From the NCBI GenBank assembly GCA_964401045.1, contig CAYNXB010000023.1:1-35400 (forward strand): 35,400 nt of DNA, read 5' to 3'. The notes beneath the pieces were generated by a model that was not told where the DNA came from, ran no database searches, and saw only the letters and a list, made by a program, of their open reading frames with translations. This document shows positions 1-6,989 of this stretch, piece after piece. Made by a program: the position numbers and the translations under genes. Source of the DNA: CAYNXB01 sp964401045. Lineage in GTDB: Bacteria > Pseudomonadota > Alphaproteobacteria > Sphingomonadales > Sphingomonadaceae. The stretch's first letter is position 1. Each line of letters opens with the position of its first letter.

Positions 1-273
1 CACCGCTCGAACCTGGTCGGGATGGGCGTCCTGCCGCTGCAGTTCGCCGAAGGCGAGACGCGGGCGAGCCTCAAGCTCACCGGTGAGGATCGCTTCACGG
101 TGCGGGGCATGGCGGATCTCAAGCCCGGGCAGGACGTCGAAGTCGAAGTAACCCGGCCTGACGGTTCGACCGGGACGTTCACGGCCAAGTGCCGCATCGA
201 TACCGCCAATGAGCTGGAATACTTCCGGCACGGCGGCATCCTGCAGTACGTTCTGCGGAAGCTCGCGGCCTAG
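1..273 (+). CDS. acnA: Aconitate hydratase, C-terminal end (partial)
   Basis: Open at the left edge; about 90 C-terminal residues are visible in frame 1, ending with TAG at 271-273. The fragment begins HRSNLVGMGVLPL and contains LQFAEGE and the tail YFRHGGILQYVLRKL, which are hallmarks of the swivel domain (domain 4) of AcnA/IRP-type aconitases. The enzyme interconverts citrate and isocitrate in the TCA cycle using a 4Fe-4S cluster; the cluster ligands lie upstream of the window. A hairpin follows about 15 bases after the stop. The family assignment is firm; nothing can be said about its promoter. Confidence 0.93.
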   Translation, partial: HRSNLVGMGVLPLQFAEGETRASLKLTGEDRFTVRGMADLKPGQDVEVEVTRPDGSTGTFTAKCRIDTANELEYFRHGGILQYVLRKLAA

Positions 274-286
274 CCCGACCGATACG

Positions 287-317
287 AAAAAGGGCGGCCC
301 GCTACCGGACCGCCCTT
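287..317 (-). terminator. Intrinsic terminator between convergent acnA and PEP-CTERM gene
   Basis: Arms 290-300 and 307-317 pair (8 bp, one mismatch, then 2 more bp) around a 6-nt loop. Read on the minus strand, the stem is followed by a run of five T (287-291), so it is a textbook terminator for the minus-strand gene ending at 341. It may also stop plus-strand transcripts of aconitase, but there it lacks a T tract. Confidence 0.75.
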
Positions 318-340
318 CATCCCCCCGGATACGTGATTGC

Positions 341-1351
341 TTAGGCGGCGAGCTTGTCGGCGGCCTTCGCCTTGCGACGGCGGACGAACATTGCCACCGC
401 GCCTGCGCCGAACAGCAGCATGACCGGCGGTTCGGGAACCTTGGTGCCACTGCTGGTGCCGGTGGTCGTGGTCGAGCCGCCGCAGTGCTTCCACTTGCAG
501 TGGCCGCCCGACGACGAGCTCGTGGACGTGCTGCCGGTGCTCGAGCTGCTGGTGCTGCTCGACGTGGAGCTGCTCGAAGACGTCGAGCTGCTGCTGCTGC
601 CCGACGAGGAGCCGGACGAGCTGGAGCTGCTGCTCGAACTGCCCGAGCTGCTGCCCGAGGAGCTGCCGCTAGTCGAATTGCAGTGCTTCCTGCAGTGATA
701 CCCGCCCGACGACGAGCCGGAGCTGCTGCTGCTCGACGAGCTCGACGAACTGGAGCTGCTGCTGCTGCTGCTGCTCGACGACGAGCTGGTCGACGTGCCG
801 GTGCTGGTCGTGGTCGAGGTGATGTTGCCACTGGTCGTGGTGGTGGTCGTCGATGTGATATTGCCGCTGGTCGAAGTCGAGGTCGATCCCGACGACGAGC
901 CCGAGCTGCTGCCGGACGTGCTGCCCGAAGTGGTGGTGCTGATCTCGATCTTGCCACCGCTCGACGAGCTGCCGCCTCCGAAGAAGCCGCCGAAGAAGCC
1001 GCCGCCGAAACCGCCGCCGCCCCAGCCGCCGCCGACCACCACGGGCTGGCCGCCGCCGGCCGCAACCACCACCGGCTGCTGCGGCAGCTCAGGAAGCGGG
1101 ATCGGGATCATCGCGACCTGCTCTTTGCAGCAGTCCTCGTCCTTCTCGATCACGCGGCGGATGCGCTTGACCTTCTTGGGCAGCGCACGCTTGGCAGGCC
1201 GTTCCTTGACGTATTTGACCGGCGCCGCGCCCTTGGTCTTGTATTCGACCTGGGTCGTCTGCGGCTCTGCCACGTGCACGGCGCCGCCGGTGATCAGCGC
1301 GCCCCCCGCCGCAACGGCTGCCAGTTTCGCAAGGGCCATTCGTACCGACAT
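341..1351 (-). CDS. Ser/Gly-rich PEP-CTERM surface protein
   Basis: A 336-residue protein. Residues 1-25 form a short positively charged and hydrophobic N-terminus resembling a signal peptide. A basic region (about 45-70) and a Cys-Cys pair (74-75) follow, then a Gly-rich stretch and a very long Ser/Thr/Gly low-complexity region (about 130-300). The C-terminus begins VPEP at residue 305, then a hydrophobic segment and an RRRK cluster: the PEP-CTERM sorting signal recognised by exosortases, which implies export and anchoring or processing at the cell surface. Two Cys/His clusters, HCRKHC (219-224) and HCKWKHC (284-290), sit inside the Ser-rich region. The start is supported by an AGAGAG ribosome site upstream and by the signal-like N-terminus. 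Function unknown; it could be a matrix or adhesion protein. No exosortase gene is in the window. Confidence 0.8.
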   Translation of the reverse strand: MSVRMALAKLAAVAAGGALITGGAVHVAEPQTTQVEYKTKGAAPVKYVKERPAKRALPKKVKRIRRVIEKDEDCCKEQVAMIPIPLPELPQQPVVVAAGGGQPVVVGGGWGGGGFGGGFFGGFFGGGSSSSGGKIEISTTTSGSTSGSSSGSSSGSTSTSTSGNITSTTTTTTSGNITSTTTSTGTSTSSSSSSSSSSSSSSSSSSSSSSSGSSSGGYHCRKHCNSTSGSSSGSSSGSSSSSSSSSGSSSGSSSSSTSSSSSTSSSTSSSSTGSTSTSSSSGGHCKWKHCGGSTTTTGTSSGTKVPEPPVMLLFGAGAVAMFVRRRKAKAADKLAA

Positions 1352-1578
1352 GGTCTACTCTCTCTTGCTCGATGGTGCCGACCGGACCGATCCGGGGCGC
1401 CCCCAATTTTCCTCTGCGGCGCGTCGGAAGTTGCCCCACCGCGCCAACGGTGATTCGGACGATCACAATGCCGATTTTTGAACGCACCGCGCGGGCCACA
1501 GCGGCCGTGTCCCACTATGGAACCGAAGGCCGTGGAGAGTGCTAACGCGCCGGGATGGGGATTTTCGAGGCTTTCGCG

Positions 1579-2535
<957 letters not shown>

Positions 2536-2635
2536 NNNNNNNNNNNNNNNNNNNNNNNNNNNNNNNNNNNNNNNNNNNNNNNNNNNNNNNNNNNNNNNNN
2601 NNNNNNNNNNNNNNNNNNNNNNNNNNNNNNNNNNN
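2536..2635. other. Assembly gap of exactly 100 N
   Basis: The run is exactly 100 N, the conventional placeholder for a gap of unknown size. It falls between residue 139 of RuvA and about residue 25-30 of RuvB. Normal family lengths require about 180 nt for the RuvA C-terminal domain plus 75-90 nt for the RuvB N-terminus, so the real gap is probably at least 250 nt. Confidence 0.98.
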
Positions 2636-3054
2636 CCGCCCCCGCCCGGCATCGCGCCGGCCTTGTCCTTCAGCTCGTTGACGATCCGCCCGGCAAGCTT
2701 CGGCCCCACGCCTTGCGCCCGCGCCACCGTCGCCGCGTCACCGCGTGAGCAAGCGTCGCGCAATTCGTCGGGCGCGAGCGCGGAGAGGATCGCCAGCGCG
2801 ACTTTGCTGCCCACGCCCTGCACCTGGGTGAGCAGGCGGAACCAGTCCCGCTCGGTGCCGCTGGCGAAGCCGAGCAGGCGCATGTCGTTCTCGCTCACCT
2901 GCAGGTCGGTGAACAGGGTCGCGTCGTCTCCCGGCGCGCCGATCGCCGCCAGCGTCTTGGCCGAGCAATGTACGAGATAGCCGACGCCGCCGACGTCGAG
3001 CACGGCCCAGTCCGCGCCGGTTTCGTCGAGCCGCCCCGTCAGCTTAGCAATCAT
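2636..3054 (-). CDS. ruvA: Holliday junction DNA-binding protein RuvA (C-terminus lost in gap)
   Basis: 139 N-terminal residues are visible of a family that is normally about 200. They cover the OB-fold domain I (starting MIAKLTGRL, with VDVGGVGY-like strand VLDVGGVGYLVH) and domain II with two helix-hairpin-helix motifs, VQGVGSKVALAILSAL and AQGVGPKLAGRIVNEL. Domain III, which contacts RuvB, is in the N gap. RuvA tetramers bind Holliday junctions and load RuvB. The start ATG has an AGGA ribosome site 8 nt upstream. It is divergent from aroC with 280 nt between the starts. A GTTC-N6-GTTC pair lies just upstream but does not have the N7 spacing of the alphaproteobacterial LexA box. Confidence 0.95.
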
Positions 3055-3334
3055 GGTTTGTTCCTGCCCGTTCGCGCCCGCTTTGACCAGCGTTCATGCA
3101 CCGTGTGTCCCCCGCGAAGTCCTGCAGAGTGACAGGTGTGACACGGTCCTGAGGAAGAAAAATTCCCGGGGTTTGCAACGCCATTCGAAAGCGGGCGGAT
3201 GAAAGGCTGCGGATGGACCATCGCCGTTTCATGGCAGGTTTGGCCGATGTAGGAAAACGCCGGTCGCGGGGATCATCGCGGCCAGCAGGGCAAATTATGG
3301 ACAGCCGCGGCGTCTTGCGCCAAGGCCCGAACCC

Positions 3335-4405
3335 ATGTCCTGGAACACCTTCGGCCGCGTGTTGCGCTTTACCACCTGGGGCGAGAGCCATGGGCCGGCG
3401 CTGGGCGCCGTGGTCGACGGGTGCCCGCCGGGAATCGCGCTGGCCGAAAGCGCGATCCAGCCGTTCCTCGATGCGCGCAAGCCGGGCCAGAACCGCTTCA
3501 CCACCCAGCGCAAGGAGCCGGACCAGGTCAGGATCCTGTCCGGCACGTTCGAGGGCCAGACCACCGGCACCCCGATCAGCCTGATGATCGAGAACGTCGA
3601 TCAGCGATCGAAGGACTATTCGGAGATTGCGAAGGCCTATCGCCCGGGCCACGCCGACTACGCCTACGACGCCAAGTACGGCATCCGCGACTATCGCGGC
3701 GGCGGGCGCAGCTCGGCGCGGGAGACGGCGGCGCGGGTGGCGGCGGGCGCGGTGGCGCGGCTGGTGATCCCCGAGGTCCGCATCACCGCTTACGTCACCA
3801 GCATCGGCGGCGACGAGATCGACCGCACCGCGATCGACTTCGACGAGATCGGTAACAACCCGTTCTTCTGCCCGGACGCCTGGGCGGCCAAGCGGTGGGA
3901 GAAGCTGATCGACAAGGCGCGCAAGGACGGATCGTCATTGGGCGCGGTAGTCGAGTGCGTGGCCGAGGGTGTTCCCGCCGGCTGGGGCGCGCCGATCTAC
4001 GCCAAGCTCGATTCCGACCTCGCGGCGGCGATGATGGGCATCAACGCGGTCAAGGGGGTCGAGATCGGGGCCGGGTTCGGCGCCGCAACGCTGAGCGGGG
4101 AAGAGAACGCCGACACCATGCGGCCGGGCAAGGATGGCCCGCAGTTCGCCAGCAACCAGGCGGGCGGTATCGCCGGCGGCATTTCGACCGGCCAGCCGGT
4201 GGTGGTGCGCGTGGCGTTCAAGCCGACCAGCTCGATCCTCACGCCGCAGGAAACCGTCACCCGCGATGGCGAGGCGACCGAGATTGCGACCAAGGGCCGC
4301 CACGACCCCTGCGTGGGCATTCGCGGCACGCCGGTGGTCGCGGCGATGATGGCACTGGTGCTCGCCGACCACAGGTTGCTGCACCGCGCCCAGACCGGGC
4401 GTTGA
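3335..4405 (+). CDS. aroC: Chorismate synthase
   Basis: A complete 356-residue AroC of normal length. It converts 5-enolpyruvylshikimate-3-phosphate to chorismate with reduced FMN, the last step of the shikimate pathway. Recognisable motifs are MSWNTFGRVLRFTTWGESHG at the N-terminus, RPGHADYAYDAKYG and GGGRSSARET in the middle, GGISTGQPVVVRVAFKPT, and KGRHDPCVGIRGTPVVAAM near the end. The start is fixed by the conserved MSWNTFG beginning. It stands alone: ruvA is divergent, and ahpC follows after a 173-nt intergenic region with inverted repeats. Confidence 0.97.
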   Translation: MSWNTFGRVLRFTTWGESHGPALGAVVDGCPPGIALAESAIQPFLDARKPGQNRFTTQRKEPDQVRILSGTFEGQTTGTPISLMIENVDQRSKDYSEIAKAYRPGHADYAYDAKYGIRDYRGGGRSSARETAARVAAGAVARLVIPEVRITAYVTSIGGDEIDRTAIDFDEIGNNPFFCPDAWAAKRWEKLIDKARKDGSSLGAVVECVAEGVPAGWGAPIYAKLDSDLAAAMMGINAVKGVEIGAGFGAATLSGEENADTMRPGKDGPQFASNQAGGIAGGISTGQPVVVRVAFKPTSSILTPQETVTRDGEATEIATKGRHDPCVGIRGTPVVAAMMALVLADHRLLHRAQTGR

Positions 4406-4411
4406 GATTAT

Positions 4412-4521
4412 CGCAACACGCGTTGCGCTTTTCGAAAGTGACCTCGATGTTTACGAATATATCGACCGACTAATCGATTGTGTCGATGGCTGCCATCGCA
4501 ACAACCTGCTTGGTTGCGATG
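4412..4521 (+). promoter_or_regulatory. Cluster of inverted repeats upstream of ahpC
   Basis: Three dyads sit between aroC and ahpC. (1) CGCAAC/GTTGCG, arms 4412-4417 and 4422-4427, followed by CTTTT: a possible weak aroC terminator. (2) CGATGGC-T-GCCATCG, arms 4484-4490 and 4492-4498. (3) CATCGCAAC/GTTGCGATG, arms 4494-4502 and 4513-4521 with a 10-nt spacer, overlapping dyad 2 and ending 57 nt before the ahpC start. Dyads 1 and 3 share the core CGCAAC...GTTGCG. Position suggests operator or 5'-UTR structure for peroxide control; the canonical OxyR spacing was not recognised, so the binding protein is unknown. Confidence 0.5.
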
Positions 4522-4578
4522 CGCCAATCCCTATCTGCGACCCGTCATTCACACCCAACCATCGGGAGCAGACTACAC

Positions 4579-5145
4579 ATGGGTATCGTCGGCAGCACCA
4601 TCAAACCGTTCACCGCTACCGCCTTCCAGGCAGGCAAGAACTTCTTCGACGTTTCCGAGAAGGATCTCGAGGGCAAGTGGGCCGTGTTCTTCTTCTATCC
4701 TGCGGACTTCACGTTCGTCTGCCCGACCGAGCTCGAAGACCTCGGCGAGCACTACGCGACGCTGCAGAAGCTCGGCGTCGACGTCTATGCAGTGTCCACC
4801 GACACGCACTTCAGCCACAAGGCCTGGCACGACACCTCCGACAAGATCGGCAAGATCCAGTATCCGTTCCTCGGCGACCAGAACCACGTACTCGCCAACA
4901 ACTTCGGCGTGCTGCGTGAAGGCGTCGGCCTGGCCGACCGCGCGACGTTCGTCGTCGATCCGGACGGCGTGATCCAGCTGGTCGAGATCACCAGCGAGGG
5001 CGTTGGCCGCAACGCCAACGAACTGGTCCGCAAGATTCGCGCCGCGCAATACGTCCGCGCGCATCCCGGCGAAGTGTGCCCGGCAGCGTGGGAGGAAGGC
5101 GCCGAGACGCTGACCCCCTCGCTCGACCTCGTCGGCAAGCTCTAA
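4579..5145 (+). CDS. ahpC: Alkyl hydroperoxide reductase peroxiredoxin subunit C
   Basis: A typical 2-Cys peroxiredoxin of 188 residues that reduces hydrogen and organic peroxides. The peroxidatic cysteine is Cys48 in PADFTFVCPTELED and the resolving cysteine is Cys167 in GEVCPAAW, both as in AhpC1-type enzymes. An in-frame ATG exists 99 nt upstream, but ATG 4579 is preferred: the protein then begins MGIVGSTIKPF as in the family, and GGGAG lies about 10 nt before it. It is followed 103 nt later by its dedicated reductase ahpF and then katG, a peroxide-defence block. A hairpin with a short T run between ahpC and ahpF may favour ahpC expression. Confidence 0.97.
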   Translation: MGIVGSTIKPFTATAFQAGKNFFDVSEKDLEGKWAVFFFYPADFTFVCPTELEDLGEHYATLQKLGVDVYAVSTDTHFSHKAWHDTSDKIGKIQYPFLGDQNHVLANNFGVLREGVGLADRATFVVDPDGVIQLVEITSEGVGRNANELVRKIRAAQYVRAHPGEVCPAAWEEGAETLTPSLDLVGKL

Positions 5146-5173
5146 CCGCTAGCCCGCCTCGAGCGGGTCACGG

Positions 5174-5219
5174 ACGGCCCGGCGCGCACCTCCCCCCTCC
5201 CCGTGCGCCGGGCCGTTTT
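5174..5219 (+). terminator. Terminator-like hairpin between ahpC and ahpF (possible attenuator)
   Basis: Left arm 5174-5189 (ACGGCCCGGCGCGCAC) pairs with right arm 5203-5216 (GTGCGCCGGGCCGT) with a 2-nt bulge, a 13-nt pyrimidine loop and TTTT at 5216-5219. A smaller CCCGC/GCGGG hairpin lies just upstream (about 5153-5167). Because ahpF starts only 30 nt later in the same direction, partial termination here would give excess AhpC over AhpF, the expected stoichiometry; that role is inference. Confidence 0.65.
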
Positions 5220-5248
5220 CCGACCTCAACACACACAGGAACATTCCA

Positions 5249-6838
5249 ATGCTCGACGCCGCGATGACGCAGCAGCTCAAGACCTATCTCGCGAATCTTC
5301 GCGAGCAGGTTGAGCTCGTCGCCTCGCTGGGCGACGATGCGAAATCGGCGCAGACACGCGAACTGCTCGAAGAAATCGCGGCGCTGAGCGACAAGGTCGT
5401 CGCGCGTTTCGATGGCGACAACGAGCGCAGGCCGAGCTTCATCATCCGCCGCGCATCCGACGCCGGCGCATGGGTGCGCTTCGCCGGCCTGCCGATGGGC
5501 CACGAGTTCACCAGCCTGGTGCTGGCGCTGCTCTGGGCCGGGGGCCACCCGCCGAAGGTCGAGCAGGAAGTACTCGACCAGATCGCCGCGCTCGAAGGCG
5601 ACTACGAATTCGAGATGTATTTCTCGCTGTCGTGCCACAACTGCCCTGACGTGGTGCAGGCGCTGGCGCTGATGGCGCTCAACAACCCGCGCATCCATGC
5701 CACGCTGATCGAAGGCGGCACGTTCCAGCAGGAAGTGGACGACCGGGGCGTGATGGCGGTGCCGGCGACTTTCCTCAACGGCGAGATGTTCGCCAGCGGC
5801 AAGATGGGCGTCGAGGAAATCCTCGCCAAGCTCGATGGCAACGCCGGCGCGCGCGCCGCGGCCAAGATGGCCGACAAGGGCCCGTTCGACGTCCTGATCG
5901 TCGGCGGCGGCCCGGCGGGCGCGGCCGCGTCGATTTACGCCGTCCGCAAGGGCTTCGCCACCGGCATCGCCGCCGAGCGGTTCGGCGGGCAGGTGCTCGA
6001 CACGATGGCGATCGAGAACTTCATCTCGGTGCCCTACACCGAAGGCCCCAAGCTCGCGGCGGCGCTGCAGCAGCATGTCGACGAATACGACGTCGAGGTG
6101 ATGAACCTCGCGCGCGCCGAGGCGCTGATTCCCGCGCGCGTCCCCGGCGGCTACCACGAGGTGCGGTTCGACAACGGCGCATCGCTGATGGCACGCGCGC
6201 TGGTGCTCGCGACCGGCGCCCGCTGGCGCAATCTCGGCGTGCCGGGCGAGCACGAGTATCGCAACCGGGGCGTCACGTATTGCCCGCACTGCGACGGCCC
6301 CTTGTTCAAGGGCAAGCGTGTAGCAGTGATCGGCGGCGGCAACTCCGGCGTCGAGGCGGCGATCGACCTCGCCAACGTCGTCGGCCACGTTACCCTGGTC
6401 GAATTCCAGCGCACCCTGCGCGCCGACCAGGTGCTGCAAGACAAGCTCCGCTCGCTGAAGAACGTCGATGTGATCGTCTCGGCGCAGACCACCGAAGTGA
6501 TCGGCGATGGCGAGCGGGTGAGCGGCCTCGTCTACAAGGACCGTGAGAGCGGGGCCGAGCGGCGACTCGAACTCGAGGGCGTGTTCGTCCAGATCGGCCT
6601 CTCGCCCAACACCGATTGGCTGCGCGACAGCGGGATCGAGCTCAACGGCGTGGGCGAGATCGAGATCGACGCGCGCGCGGCGACCAGCATCCCCGGCGTG
6701 TTCGCTGCCGGCGACGCGACCACGGTGCCGTACAAGCAGATCGTGATCGCGATGGGCGAAGGCTCCAAGGCCGCCCTCTCGGCGTTCGATTACCTGATCA
6801 GGACCGACCTCCCGCAGGACCTTGCGGAAGCCGCCTGA
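5249..6838 (+). CDS. ahpF: Alkyl hydroperoxide reductase flavoprotein subunit F
   Basis: A complete 529-residue AhpF, the NADH-dependent disulfide reductase that recycles AhpC. The N-terminal tandem thioredoxin-fold domain carries SCHNC (Cys129, Cys132). The FAD-binding site is VGGGPAGAAA (about 218-227), the thioredoxin-reductase-like redox centre is CPHC (Cys345, Cys348), and the NAD(P) site is IGGGNSGVEAA (about 361-371). GDATTVPYKQI near the C-terminus contacts FAD. The start follows an ACAGGA ribosome site. It lies between ahpC and katG, supporting joint peroxide induction, although no oxyR gene is in this window. Confidence 0.97.
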   Translation: MLDAAMTQQLKTYLANLREQVELVASLGDDAKSAQTRELLEEIAALSDKVVARFDGDNERRPSFIIRRASDAGAWVRFAGLPMGHEFTSLVLALLWAGGHPPKVEQEVLDQIAALEGDYEFEMYFSLSCHNCPDVVQALALMALNNPRIHATLIEGGTFQQEVDDRGVMAVPATFLNGEMFASGKMGVEEILAKLDGNAGARAAAKMADKGPFDVLIVGGGPAGAAASIYAVRKGFATGIAAERFGGQVLDTMAIENFISVPYTEGPKLAAALQQHVDEYDVEVMNLARAEALIPARVPGGYHEVRFDNGASLMARALVLATGARWRNLGVPGEHEYRNRGVTYCPHCDGPLFKGKRVAVIGGGNSGVEAAIDLANVVGHVTLVEFQRTLRADQVLQDKLRSLKNVDVIVSAQTTEVIGDGERVSGLVYKDRESGAERRLELEGVFVQIGLSPNTDWLRDSGIELNGVGEIEIDARAATSIPGVFAAGDATTVPYKQIVIAMGEGSKAALSAFDYLIRTDLPQDLAEAA

Positions 6839-6886
6839 TTGATCGATCAAGTCGCTCAATCGCGTCTGATTGATTAAATCGCTCAA
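6836..6886 (+). repeat. Imperfect direct repeat upstream of katG
   Basis: Two copies: TGATTGAT-CGATC-AAGTCGCTCAA (6836-6859) and TGATTGAT-T-AAATCGCTCAA (6867-6886). They share an 8-mer and an 11-mer with one mismatch, and differ by a 4-nt length change between these parts. The first copy contains the perfect palindrome TTGATCGATCAA (6839-6850) and overlaps the ahpF stop. They lie 104-154 nt before the katG start and are noticeably AT-richer than the surroundings. A regulator-binding role for katG is plausible but unproven. Confidence 0.6.
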
Positions 6887-6989
6887 CCTTATCGGACTAT
6901 CCCGTTTCGGCCGGGACCGGGTGCCTGATAGCCTCCCTCCTGTCATTTCGACGGCGCATGAGTCGCCGTGTAGAGACAGGAGAGAGGCA

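Noticed and set aside
209..1453. Plus-strand frame rich in Ala and Arg opposite the PEP-CTERM gene
   Set aside because: It is the antisense of Ser-codon repeats. The minus-strand frame has a signal-like N-terminus, a PEP-CTERM end and a terminator.
3060..3073. LexA-like box GTTC-N6-GTTC before ruvA
   Set aside because: The alphaproteobacterial consensus is GTTC-N7-GTTC; the spacing is one base short and the site lies in the ruvA ribosome-site region.
4480..4578. N-terminal extension of AhpC by 33 codons
   Set aside because: No family counterpart; ATG 4579 has a ribosome site and restores the standard N-terminus. The segment instead holds inverted repeats.
6870..6989. N-terminal extension of KatG by 40 codons
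   Set aside because: AGGAGAG directly precedes ATG 6990, and the extension overlaps the direct repeats and is unlike KatG.
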